NCBI GenBank assembly: GCA_032191485.1
Contig: JAVDOI010000016.1
Span: 12,572,759-12,636,758 of the forward strand
Reading direction: 5' to 3'
DNA: 64,000 nt
From: Leptoclinus maculatus
Lineage: Eukaryota; Chordata; Actinopteri; Perciformes; Stichaeidae
The notes below the pieces were generated by a model. The model ran no database searches. It saw only the letters and a list, made by a program, of their open reading frames with translations, and was not told the origin of the DNA. Each line of letters starts with the position of its first letter. Within the stretch, counting starts at the first letter, position 1. A program made the position numbers and the translations under genes. Below are positions 37,099 through 49,300 of this stretch, piece by piece.

Positions 37099-38175
37099 TT
37101 TATAGAAATTATACAGTACAATTATATCATTTCAAATGAGTGTATATTCACATTAACCCTTTTTGTGCATACATATAACATGAATTTAGAGACTGCTGAG
37201 CCACACCAGGCTTCTGAGTGCACATCCACACTTACTTTGGTGATAAAAAACGACTATTGTTACAACTTCACAGAGACAGACTGACCCCATTTTACGAGCT
37301 CCGACTTGTCCATCCCACCCGTTCTCGTCTAGGTAAACGCAGTTAATCAGTGCTTCAAGGCAGACATTTCTTCTCACCTTCTCTCCACTCTCACAGGACT
37401 GGACATCTTGCAAAATGAGGAATGAACTCAAGTTTGTCTTAGTTAGTTGTTCATTCCGGTTTTAAAGCCCTTGTTTAGAGAAGCTCTTGATTGTATTGCG
37501 CTGCATGTACACATACAGGCCCGTGGAATCACTTGCGAAACTTAATCTCTAATTTGATCTAAAACAAAATAATAAAATGTCAACGGTGTAAATCGATACT
37601 CGCGTGTTGTGAAGCCTGGTGCCACAGTCACACGACACTCTGCACACATACAGCCACACCAACGTTTACTCTGCTCCCACAGAGAAGCAGTAAGAGCGCA
37701 GTTTCATTTTCTTTTACACGCACGTTTTAAAGCAGGAAAAGCACACACGCAGTTCAACAGGGTTTGGTCTTCAAGTCTTGACTTCAGTGAGCGTTACCAA
37801 CTTCGACTGTTCCCACCGTTTATCTTCCTCTGTCCCTTTTTTTTGGGGAGGGGGGGGAAGATGTTTCTCTCCCACTGTGCTTTGGCCAAAAAGGTCAAGC
37901 AGCAGCTTCTTGTACAGTTTCAGAAAGCATTTGTTGCAACTCATGGTGTGTTATAACGGTGCTGTGACAAGGAAAAGGGTAAAAAAAAACAAAGAGAAGC
38001 TTCTTCAGTCAAACATGTTCAAGCCTCCATTATGAGTTTGTGTTGCCACTGCCTGACAGTGGAGGGATCTGAGGCTCCTGTAGTCGTCCTGTGGTTTGGT
38101 GACAGTGCTGGGAGGCTCCACAGACCAGATCTTCTCTCACGGTGCCAAAATGGAGCCAGAGTTTAGAGGGCAGCT
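36627..38175 (-). promoter_or_regulatory. ppp1r21: ppp1r21 3' UTR, candidate poly(A) signal
   Basis: It follows the ppp1r21 stop codon (TAG at 38,176-38,178, - strand). A minus-strand AATAAA is at 36,627-36,632, giving a UTR of about 1.55 kb. A (TA)n microsatellite lies at about 37,065-37,090 and would be transcribed within it. Confidence 0.45.
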
Positions 38176-41100
38176 CTAGCGACCTTTGTTCTTTTTTGCA
38201 TTTCCCTAAAGAAAAACGGAAAACAAGAGAAAACACAAGCTCACTTCTGCAAAGAAACAATCAAGTTGTTTCCAGATGTGGCACAAAACTTTAAGAACGG
38301 TGTTGCGTTTAAGTGCAGCAAGTTAGGATCGCTCAGATTTGTTCTGCAGTCTGTTTCAAAAGCTAAAAACATGCTGAGGCTGGTCTCTCGCGTTCAAGAG
38401 AAAAATCACTACCTGTAACTCACAAACATGTTCTGTCCTGCAACTTCTCAACACGCGGCCATCTGTGTGCACACAAGCAGGAACATGCGCGCTTAAAAAA
38501 AAAAACGGGCCTCCCCATTTCTGCTGCCTTGGCTTAACGACTTCTTCAGATGGCTCCAGCAGGTGCTTTTCCCATCAGGCCGCCCCCGACGGCAACCACA
38601 ATACCGCCGATGACCTCACGGTTCACCTCATAACTGACAGAATCTTTACAATGTCACATTTCACTGCCAAACCTGAAGTGATCCTTCACGCTCTCTGAAG
38701 CCACTGGATTTATTTATCTTTTTATCACCACTCTTAAAGATTTATTTATATGGAGACTGACGGCGTGAGACAGCTGAGAAACAAGAAGAATAAAAAGCGG
38801 ACACAAGGACAGGAAGGTGTTGTACCTTGCTGCCCAGCTTGAGCGTGTCGATTTCCTCCCTCTGCTTGCTCAAAGTCTCGTTCATACTACACAGGTGGTC
38901 GCTCATCATGCTGAGCTGGTCTTCGTAGCTCCTCTTCGTTGTAGTCAGCTCGTCCTGTAGGCGAGACACCACAGTTACAATGAGGAGGCGGCTGCCGCCT
39001 ACACTTAGGACAGGAAGCTCTTTGGTAATGGCTCCGTCTTTTTACCTGCAAGCGTGTGACGTTCTGATTAGACAGTTTGACCTCCTCGCTCAGAGTCTCC
39101 CGGGATTTCTCCGCAATGGCTAATCTCTTGGCCAAAGCTCGACACTAGAAAGAGGGGAGAAGGAAAGTTAACAACTGCATGTCTGGCATACTTAACAGAT
39201 CTTTTTCAAAAAAGCTGAAATGAAGGGAGATATTTCTCAGACTAATGGGGATATTTGAGGACGGTGCCAAAGGTTTTAAAAAAAAGTGACAGTTTAATTC
39301 CAGAGACAGCGACTCGAGATCAGGTGCGTTCCTGTTGCTACGATACTAAATGTTGATGACTGACATACCGGTTAATCACAATCTGACCGGATGTCACTTA
39401 GAGAAGAATCTACATTCAGATCAAGCCTCAGCGTATTGCTAAAAATATACGGTGTCAGTTTCTCAGTTAAAAAAAAATAAGGCTTGGTATCACACTTGGT
39501 GATAATGGAACTCAAAAAACATTTCCAGAGCACAAAGAGGAAAGAAAAGAGAAACAAGGTTAACTTCCTGGTTCAGTGTCTTTGCCCTCCGTATCTCAAA
39601 TTAAAGAAGCAGACTAAAATAGTACACACGAGGGAGCAGGGCAAGTCACTGTTCTGCACTGAATGTATTTGGTTGTAAGAGTTTTTCCATATCTCTTCCC
39701 AGATGACATGAAAAGGTCAGTTCTTTGGTGTGACAAGCAGTGCGGTTAGAGCTTCACCTCGGAGTGAAAATGCACAGCCTTGCTGTCTGAAATCTGGAGC
39801 TGGGTGGTGAGCTCTCCCACTCTGGCCATGTAGTGAGTCTTTATCAGCTGCTCCCGGGACTCCCCGTCTCCCCCCTGCAAAAAACACACACACACACACA
39901 CACAGAGACACAACAGCCAACTAGATCAGACTTGTTTCCTTCTGGAATTTAAATATGTCAAATGGTTAAGTCTGTGACAACTCACGTGCTCAACTGTCGG
40001 TGTTGTGCACAACATGCCAACCTGGAGACGAGGCAAAAGAGAGAAACGCGTCAGGAGCTCGATCATAGACCGGATGTTATTGCAAGAGACAATAAGAGTA
40101 GACGCTAAAACACGAGCAGTACAGAGACTCGTGAGTTAAGCTGCCCTGGATTGTGACTGCACTGTGAACTCTGCACTGACTTGCTCAAACAACAGTATTC
40201 TTCTATTCTGCAACATCAGCACATGTGAAGTCTGAGTTTCATTAAGCAAAAAACTTGCTTAGCGCGGGAGCTTAAAGAACAGAATGATAATACTCCCTTT
40301 GTTGTAGCAAATCAGACACCATTGCCGTGGGCAGGAAAATGTCCACTGCAAGCGAAAAACTGACAAGCACGGAAAAACCAACGCAGTGACAGTACCAGGC
40401 TGGTGCACAGCGCAGAGTCTCTCCCCGCAGCATGCTGCTCTTCCTCCGCTTCCTCGAGGCTTTCTGAGAGCGTGCCGGCTGCAGCTGGTTGCGAGTTTGG
40501 AGTCCCCCCCAGAGCTGCTGCGAGCTGCGCTTCCAGGTCCACAATGCGCTGGTTCTCCTTTTCCAACCGCACCTTCCCCAGCTGGGCCTCCAGGAGCCAG
40601 TGCTCCTTCTCCTGCTCCAGCCGAGCAATCTTCTCCTGGCTCTGATGCACCTGCAGGGGGGGGGGGGGGGGGGGGGGGGAGAGCTGATGAGGTGAGCAAC
40701 GGGCAGCAGGATTAGGTAGGTCAAGGTGTGAAAGATGAGCTCCTGTGGTCTTTTCGTGTCATCATTATGAGCAACTCATCCATATCCCCGTCTTTTCTCA
40801 GAAACCATTGACGGTGCTGTTCTGCAGTCACAACAAACATAATTGCGTGTGGAACCATTTTGGGCTTAACCTCCATGTTATTATATCACCGTCTCTAAGG
40901 CAACCACACCTGGCTGGCACAATGACTCACACATGGTCTAATTGTCCACATAACACTGGGTGTTAGAATCTTTTAACGTATGCGCTTCCAACCAACAACA
41001 ATGGTTTACAGAAAGACACTTGGAGCCGAGTGTCCTACCTGCTGGGTGAGACCTTCTCTGCTCTCGGTGGAGCTGGTGAGTACACGGCGGTTTGACAGAG

Positions 41101-44100
41101 CGTCTCTGTATGGAACAGACTGAGGCCTGCCCTGGAAAAAGAAACAAAAACAGGAAGTACAGTGGAAAAGCGGTCATTTATAAATATAAAGCAGCGTTTG
41201 ACATAATTGATGGAGATAATCATTCTGATTGGAGCAGATACTGACCTGTTTGATAGCGTGTATATAGGCAGCTGCTTTCTTTTTGTTGGCCAGCATACTC
41301 TCTGCCTGCAAAGGGTTGAGTGCGACTGTGCTGCCTCTTGGACTGTAGCCCGATGACGTGAAGAAGTCCAAGTTGTTGCTAAAGAAGGTGGCAATCTGCA
41401 ACAAAACAGTGACATAATGTCTCCCATCGTTAAAATCAAAGAGATCCTCGCAGCCTCCTTATTTAAAGGAACACTAATTACGCCCGCATGTCTCAATGCA
41501 GACACTCAGCATTCTGTTTCGCCTCGAATTAACCAGTGTGTTTACGACAGAGATTATCACACCACCAAGTGTGTCTAGGGTGATAAACGTCGGAGCAATT
41601 AAGCTTTCGCCTGCAGAGATGATCACTCTCAAAGTGCAGCTCACTCCACACATCACGTTGCCAGCGTGGTATTCAGCGCGGCAACCCACCGGACTGTGCC
41701 GCCCATCAGCAGACACACCTCAGCCAACGCTTCACTTGATTCACAAAGAGAAATCTGGGGTTTTTTTCCCCCCCTTTACTCTGACTGGGGAGCAGCTGTA
41801 CACACTGCGAGTTGGACGGTATCTTTGAACATTTAACGGCTGCCCACCTGAGTCCCGTCGTTCTGCGGTGACAAAAACTACCGATTCCAGTTGCAGTGAA
41901 ATCTCACCGCTACTTGCAATTAAGCTTTCTGTGCTTCACATCGTCAACAAATAGCATGCGGTATAGGGGAGGATAAACCTGGCTGCAGCCTGCCCCCTGT
42001 TGGCCATACCTTGCCGGTGCTGCTGGTCAGAGAGCCCAAAGATCCCAGCAGGCACTCTGTGGTGGTGCAGAGCTTCTGGGTGATGGTGGGGAGCTCCTGC
42101 TCAAAGCTGGCCTTCTGGGTATAGTGCTTTGACATCTCTGGACACAGGGGGGGGACAGAACAGCAGGGGGGAGCATTTACAGCATTTGTTGGCTCGATGC
42201 GATTGCATTTCATATAGTAAAACTGCATGTCTTTAATGTCTGTTTGACCACAATCACTGTGCCCACAAGTACCAGGACCCTCATCTCCACTCAGCCAATG
42301 TGTCACCTGAGGACATGAGTGACTCCTCTCTGCCAGAGAGCACTAAATTATACTTCCATGTCCCATCGCAGTGTGGTAAGCGCTTTTTGAATGGCAACAG
42401 CAGCGAGGTGGATACTTGAGGGAATCGCTGTGCTGCAACACACTGTGTTGTGGATGGCTGCGGATAAAAAAAAAAAAAAAGAAAAAAAGAAAAGGCCATC
42501 GGTGCTGCTCACCTTTAATGACATCGTGAAGACTGTGGAGGCAGGCGGCCAGCTGGGTGAAGACAGCCGAAGTGCTGCTCTGTGGCATGGCATCCTGCCG
42601 AACACCTGAGACACATCGCACACATTTGTAAAACAAGCAAATCGGATCACTTCACAGCAGCACCCGCTCTTTCCATAAATACAAGCTACTTTAAGATACT
42701 GCCACCGTTTCTTCTTTTTGTAACCATTCAAATGTTACTTTTCTGATCCAATATTAACAGAAACACACAAGTCACGCCCTCAATGCTTTATTCGCGCCTC
42801 TAAAATCATCAGCTGTATGAACTAACCCGCGACATATGGTTTGTATTATCACCGTTGACCTACTGGGTAAGGCCAAAAGCTTAATGTAGCTCTGCAGCTT
42901 CTCGAACACAGAAGTCACTCTCTTCATGTCACTCTGCAACTCCTGGTTTTTCGCAATCAGGGCAGCCGTGCAGAGAGGTGCATTGCACTCTTCTTCTAGG
43001 CTGAAAAGAGAGGAGAAGATCAATACAGCCTTGCTCTCACATTTATACACAACCCCCCCCAACATCCCCACACACACACACACACAGAAGCACCGACCTT
43101 TTCAGCTGGTAGGGAAGAATCTTTTGCAGAAAGCCGGTGTACGAGGAGAAATTATCAGCAAAGCCCTTCAGCTTGACCACAGTCTCCTTCAAGTCAAGAA
43201 AACAAAAGGACACCGTTGGTGGTTGGCTGTCAGCGAGCATCGTGAACGAGCCCTCACAATGTCCCTGTCCAAAAGAAAACCCACTCACCAGTACTGTGAC
43301 GGTGTCCTCTGTGATGCTTTGGTGTAGCTGTAGAAAGCCGTCCTCCAGGGGGCGCACATAGGCTGCATTCTCATGGAGATACTGAGAAAACTATGTGGAC
43401 AAGAGGAATCGTGCATTTAAGCTCATCTTCTATTGTTGACCTAAATGTACATCTGTCATATGATGAGCGGTCTGTATTTCTTCTGTCGGCAGCCTCACCT
43501 TCTGGTTTAGGGGGGAGATGGGCTCAATGGAGGAGTCCAGGGGATAGATGTGCACTCTCTGTTCTGTGTACGAGTGGAAGTTCAGCAGAGCCGCCACCAG
43601 GTCCTGAATGAAGCTCAGGGCCTGACCCGCCACGTCCCGGGCTTTAAGCTGAAACCACAGGAAGAGCACTCTGTGTTTCAATGGGTGAACAAATGTCTGA
43701 CATATGGTATCAAATGTATTCCTGACAAACAATTAGGTGATTAATTGATGAGTCAATCTAAAAGACAATTAATCTGCAACTATTTTGATAACCGATTCAT
43801 AATTTAAGTAATTTATGATGATTCAGCATCCCGCTGAGAGCGACGGAGACGAGGAAGAACGGTTCAAGTCGAACCTCAACGAAGAAGACGAGCGGGTTCT
43901 GAAGATATCAGAGAAAGAGGAATCCAGCGAGAGATGGAAGAGTGAGATTCAACGAACTACAATCATCCAACCAGATGCAGATGTTCAAAGAGGAACAGCC
44001 ACCACTGCATGCAGCTCAGCCTCGTCTGCCCATCAGAGCCGTCAGGTGAAACCACACCATACCCAGAAAATAATCTTAGATATAAATGTCTTAGACCTAA

Positions 44101-47100
44101 TGATCATTAGCGTTATTCATTGTACTCTTCATTCATTCTATTTTTTTGTCCATCTTTTTGTTTATTCATTTATTTTCTGTTTAGTAGTTTAGTTGTGTAG
44201 TTAGTCTAATAAATGCTCCATTTATAAAGAACTTGATCATTTGATTTGTGTGTATATGAAATAATAATAGGTCTCTGTACACCTTGAGAAGAACTCCGTA
44301 GCAACCCTGAGATTAAGATTTAATATCAAATCTTGGATGTTTTCCCTATTTTTCCAAAATTGGGTGGCGTCCAAAATTGAATCTTCTGTTAAATTCTGTT
44401 AGTTAAACTAATGGTGGCTTATGGCGTAAGATGAGTGCCATCATTCCTTAATACTAATTGATGGGTTTATAGCTTATAATTGAATTATTAATAATAATTA
44501 CATATCTTGATATTAATTAATTACTATTTATTAGATCTGCTACCAGCAACAACGCTACACTTTTAACCAATGGAATGCATGTGCACTCTAAACCAATCTA
44601 AAAATGGGCTTTGTCTTCTCCCTCACCTGGTGCCTTCGGTTGTGTGGTGGCACATTTAGGCTGTTGTAGTCACCAAATTCTGCAGAGTAGAAGAGAAAGG
44701 CAGTCAGACCGGAGCAGAACTTTATTGACACGACAAATATAGCTTCAGTGGTTTAGCCTCCTGCCTCATAGCGTGCAATATTACAGTTTGGTGTGTTTAC
44801 TCCTGGGCAGACGTGAATGTTCTCAAATAGATGTCTGCTCTATAGCCCATCATGTTCGTCCAAGTGGCTCAGAGATACTCACTGGTGTCATTGAAGGGCA
44901 CTTTCTCCTGGATCACACTGCTGCTTTGTTTCACCTGTCTGTTCAGCTCGGACTGGCACCGCCTCAACTGCTGCTGGCTGCAGAAAGAGAGCAAAAAAAA
45001 CAAACGGATGAAATGATGCATTTTACTTAGAATGCTGGTACGTGATAGTTTCACAGGTCTTTTTGAAACACTGATGTGATTTTTTGCATGCATCCACTTC
45101 TGGTGCTCTGACACCACATTGGTGGATTAACTCTTTCTCAAACCGTGAATAAAAAGAATGATGTACCACTCTTCTGTTCGCATTCTGCACTCTTTGGCTT
45201 CCCTCTCCAGAGTCTGAGCTTTCACCTGTCAGAAGACAAAAAAAAGAAATACACACACACATTGTAATCAACTTCCGTAAAACTTAAAATGACATAATGT
45301 ACTTCATCCTCCTCCTCCTCCTCCTCTTCCTCTTCCTCCTCACCTCTAAGCGAGCCTTGTCACTCTGCAGACGGTCGATTGTTTCCATGTACTTGGTGGT
45401 GAGTCCGTCCACAACGGCCTGGTGCTGCCCGGAGTCGTCTTCCAGCTCCTGTAGTCGAGTCGTCAGCTCAGCCTCCTGCTTCCTGTGATGCTCGTCTGCT
45501 TCATAGAACTAATGCGGAGACAGCAGAAAACAGACCCATCACATGCACGGCCCCCACCTTATATACAGAACAATGAAAGACCGATCTAAAACACAACGCG
45601 GCCGCTTACTTGGATGTGAAGTCGCTCATTTTCTTCGATCTTCTTCTGCAGGTCCTCGTCAAAAACACTCTGAGTCTCCAGGCCGTGCTGTGACGGAGAG
45701 TCTGCTTTGCTCTGGAGGAGGTAGAGGTAGTGTTAATTGTGATCTTCTGGCACTACAAACATTAGGGTTTAATGATAATCATTATTGAGTTTGCGAATTT
45801 CATAATCACTCGTGTTTTTTGCTATTTCACGTCTAGATGAGTACACCCTGTTCCCTCTACCCAACTGTGTGGCCTCTCCCTTATTTCCCCTCGTGATCAC
45901 CTTCCCCTTTTTGCCCTTGGATTCACTGACAGCGAGCTCCTCTTGGAGCAGCTCCACCCTTTTGGCCAGCTGTTGGTTCCTGAAGCTGAGACTGTCCATC
46001 TCCTGCTCCTGCTTCCTCAGGCTCTGGTCCCTCTGCTTGAGCTGCTCCTGAGGAGGATAATGACAAACACATGTCGCGTATCAACGTGCGGTACATTTCT
46101 TCTCACCAAACAGCACATTGAGCAAATCACTACCTCTAAATCGTGATAATGTTTCAAGGAAATTCTGTCATGAGAGAGATTTGATGATGATTTTTCCAGA
46201 AAAGCTTCAAGTTTTCATTTGAGCAACAAACCAAAACCGCTCATGACTTTGTGGGAGAGACAGTTGGTCCAGACCCTCGTGGAGGGCTGGTGCCTCAAAG
46301 TTGGAGTCAATTTTGTCACAAACTGTGCAGCGTAGCAAAGTGCCAGACTGAAATTAAATTTAAAAAATACTGCACTCGTGCAGAGCGTATTGTTCAGGAC
46401 GACAGAAACCAACAAATGAAACAATCCAAAACAACAGCTGAGAAGCTTCTGATGGTTCAGCTGGCCGTTTATGCTCCACCTGGCAGAGAAAGAGGCCGAG
46501 CCAGAGGCCGAAGCATAGGGCTCAGATATTTGATTAACTTCACTTTCACAATGTCAATCTATGCAGAGCTGATATTAAAAAAAGGTTCCTGGCAAATATG
46601 GTGAAGCTGACATTGTGCAAGACAAGCAACATTGCAATAAATACGAGTAAGATTAGGTGAACATCTGGATTTGTTTAGCAAATATGAAAATGTAGTAATT
46701 TACAACACTCTTCTCGTGGATCACAGTTCATAACATGATCTGGAATCTCCAAAGCATTATAGTTGTGGCTTAATTATTAAACCTCCATCAGGAGTAAAAT
46801 TGTGCATAACAGCCGTGGATCATAATTATTATTTTCTGTTGTTCTAAGTCACTTTACCTTAAATGAGGCGGAGTTGGCCTGTTCATCTACAACTGCCTTC
46901 TTCAGCACCTGGTTCTGGGCACGGAGCTGTCAGAGAAAAAACAACATATGTATACATTTAATGTATGTCTTATATCTCAATGTATACCACAAATCAGTAG
47001 TATATATTGAGATGCTAAGGAAGTTTTCAAATAAATAACATGTATGCAGCATCTTAAACTGAAAACACGTGTATCTTTACACAGAAAATCTCTGTCATAT

Positions 47101-48184
47101 GCTTGTGTGAGGTTGCTGTTTATTCATGCAATTCTGCAGAACACGAAGAGAAAAGTCACTAAAATAATTAAAACTCAGCGCTCTTCTCTGAATGGCTCTC
47201 GGCCTTTAAACACAAACTTAACTAAGCATAATGGCAGTGTGTGTGTGTGTGTGACAGCTGCATAGTCAGCACTTCCTGAGCAGGATATGGTGCTTGGCTA
47301 ACGGGGAGATCAGAGTCAAACAGGAAGCAGCACAAACTCCCCGTGCTGTCAGCTGACACAGAAACAAAGGGCACAAACAGCAAAGAGAAAACGCAGACTC
47401 ACAGGCTTCACAGTCACTACTTAACACATTAACCACATGTTGATAACTTGAACACAGTGTGATCTTTAGCTGTTTAGTGTTTCACGCTTAAACAGGACAC
47501 GAGAACCATCATTCTAAAACATCTGGTCTTGTGCTTTATTACAATATGAAATCAGTGTACACATACGTTTATACCTCTACCTATACCTACAGTATCATGT
47601 ACAGTCTTTGTTCACACTGTGTAAGAGAGTCCTGTTGATTCAATTGTTTGGCGCATTTTGTAGTTTGCAGTTTTTTGGGTGTTGAATTCTATTGTATTAT
47701 ACTTGTAGGTCTAAGTCTAAGAAAATACAATTCAACTGCACCACAAAATGCATCTCCCAAAATGATCAAATCAACGGCTCTTTAAAACAATAGAACCTTC
47801 ATGAAGATAGGATGTATAAGGTATTGTATTAACTAGTTAGTTTATACAATGTATTAGTTTCAGATACGTGTAATTAACTCAATGTTGAGTGCATCTCTGT
47901 ACACTGACCAGAGCTCTGGATGTTTAGCTTCAACTATGGATCGCACTCCAGTAAAGCCCAGTCTCGTAACGTTACATGAGTAAATACGTTTAGGTAGCAT
48001 TCGTCATTGATTACAGGTGCATTTTGATACATACAGCATTAGAAGGTGACTAATGCTAATGCTTCTGAGTTGCAGCCTTGTTAGTAGTTAACTGTGTATT
48101 TAACAATGACATTACATGTGTTACCTTGGAGTACTCCTGTGCCAGCTTGCTGTATTTCGTCTGGAGGTCTGTAACGTTAGCCAT
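38176..48184 (-). CDS. ppp1r21: Protein phosphatase 1 regulatory subunit 21 (KLRAQ protein)
   Basis: Coiled-coil PP1-associated protein; in mammals a member of the Rab5-binding FERRY complex on early endosomes. Twenty-two exons in transcript order: 48125-48184, 46858-46926, 45901-46047, 45610-45711, 45344-45508, 45167-45225, 44883-44977, 44627-44679, 43499-43648, 43289-43390, 43098-43186, 42864-43000, 42513-42605, 42010-42137, 41246-41395, 41039-41131, 40396-40650, 39986-40021, 39758-39874, 39046-39144, 38826-38954, 38176-38205; 785 aa (human 780). It begins MANVTDLQTKYSKLAQEYSK and forms KLRAQ across the first junction (20-24). It keeps SVFDEDLQKKIEENERLHIQ, ITEDTVTVL, LEQEKEHW and, near the C terminus, TTKRSYEDQ (737-745), ending GNAKKNKGR. 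Heptad-rich coiled coils run through residues 10-200 and 580-780. The region after LEKENQRI diverges from mammals and the exon 17 donor (CTG|GTACTG) is weak, so that junction is least certain. Confidence 0.94.
39882..39903. repeat. (CA)n tract beside the ppp1r21 exon 19 acceptor
   Basis: On the - strand this is a GT run leading into TTTTTTGCAG, the acceptor of exon 19. It is probably a length-polymorphic tract next to a splice site. Confidence 0.85.
40656..40679. repeat. Poly(G/C) run of 24 next to a splice acceptor
   Basis: On the - strand, 24 consecutive C precede TGCAG at the 5' edge of ppp1r21 exon 17, so the polypyrimidine tract of this acceptor is a pure cytosine homopolymer. Length may be affected by sequencing error. 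Confidence 0.9.
43063..43085. repeat. (CA)n tract near the ppp1r21 exon 11 donor
   Basis: On the - strand a GT run starts within about 15 bases of the exon 11 donor GTCGGT. Confidence 0.85.
43815..44192 (+). other. Acidic ORF inside a ppp1r21 intron, unidentified
   Basis: A 125-codon open frame antisense to ppp1r21, between its exons 8 and 9. The first about 90 residues are highly charged (SDGDEEERF, NEEDERVLKI, EKEESSERW), use GC-richer codons than the surrounding intron and look protein-like; the rest is low-complexity hydrophobic. An AATAAA follows near 44,207. I do not recognise the family. It could be a decayed retrocopy, a small antisense gene or chance. No promoter or linked exon was found. 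Confidence 0.3.
46251..46604 (+). other. ORF in a ppp1r21 intron, possible retroelement remnant
   Basis: A 117-codon frame antisense to ppp1r21, between exons 2 and 3. The middle reads RAERIVQDDRNQQ, KLLMVQLAVYAPPG and RERGRARGRS: a basic Gly/Arg tail after a helical stretch, faintly like the end of an LTR-retrotransposon Gag. There is no zinc knuckle, protease, LTR or target duplication. Evidence is weak, and a chance frame is possible. Confidence 0.2.
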
Positions 48185-48845
48185 TGTCGTTGGACACGTT
48201 CACGTTATCGATAAAACGTTGATGCTAGTAAACGGTATCCTCGCTAGCTGCTGTGTGTACAGTTAGCTTGTACTCAGGTTAGCTAGTTCACAGTTCTCTT
48301 CCAGGACTTCAGGGCGGCTAGTTCCATTACTTTTATAAACTAACCTAGAAAACATGGTCACAGAGGGACGGACGTGAGTCCCGGTGAAAGAAGTGGTCGG
48401 TGGTCATCCGATTTACGCTAATTTCTAAAGCCGGATGTTATTCCGACTTGACAGCAACGTTTTTTTTAAGTTAGCACTATCACCGGTAGCCTGCTAGCTA
48501 GCTGACTGTCTTAGCCAACAGCTAACTAGCTTGTAGCAAAACAAATCCCGACACCGAGTAACACATGTAGGTCATAACACGTGACAGCAGCCGTATAACA
48601 CGCTGCGTCCGCAGATCCTATTACGGAGTGAGTGTCGCTGCTGCTAAGCTACTCAAACAAGCATTGACAGCCATTCATCTGAAGGAATACATTCATTCTC
48701 TAAGAAGCAAAAAGCTTCCTCCAACGAGACCTGGCGAGACGCCGACCACAGACACAAGCACAGAGGTCAGAGGTCAGGAAATAGAAAAGGGATGAGCTGG
48801 TGTAAACAGGGCGCCCTCTAGCGTTTGAAGGAAGAGCAAATTAGA
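48185..48845 (-). promoter_or_regulatory. ppp1r21: ppp1r21 upstream region
   Basis: Flank of the ppp1r21 start codon at 48,184. Moderately CpG-containing with no TATA box visible, as is usual for a housekeeping promoter. The transcription start is undetermined. There is no gene on the opposite strand, so no evidence for a bidirectional pair. Confidence 0.4.
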
Positions 48846-48880
48846 TGGACAGACAGACAGACAGACAGACAGACAGATAA

Positions 48881-48913
<33 letters not shown>

Positions 48914-49004
48914 TAAATAGACATACAGACAGACAGACAGACAGACAGATAAATAGACAGACAGACAGACAGATAAATAGACAGACAGACAGAGAAATAG
49001 ACAT

Positions 49005-49041
<37 letters not shown>

Positions 49042-49300
49042 TAAATAGACAGACAGACAGACAGATAAATAGATAGACAGACAGACAGACAGATAAATAG
49101 ATAGACAGACAGAGAGATAAATAGACAGAGAGACAGATAAATAGACAGACAGACAGACAGATAAATAGACAGACAGACAGACAGATAAATAGACAGACAG
49201 ACAGATAAATAGACAGACAGACAGAGAGATAAATAGACAGAGAGACAGACAGATAAATAGACAGACAGACAGACAGATAAATAGACAGACAGACAGACAG
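48846..49300. repeat. Compound (ACAG)n minisatellite with ATAAATAG punctuation
   Basis: About 455 bases of ACAG tetranucleotides interrupted at irregular intervals by ATAAATAG, with occasional GAGA or CATA variants, giving higher-order units of roughly 20-36 bases. On the - strand it stays open as a Ser-Val-Cys-Leu/Ile-Tyr-Leu repeat, which is an artefact of the repeat. Confidence 0.97.

Noticed and set aside
40259..40724. Longer alternative frames across ppp1r21 exon 17 and its poly(G) run
   Set aside because: Only the 40,396-40,650 reading matches PPP1R21 (LEQEKEHW, EKENQRI) and connects in phase to exons on both sides.
48846..49300. Possible CRISPR-like array
   Set aside because: Repeats are tetranucleotides without unique spacers, in a vertebrate genome.
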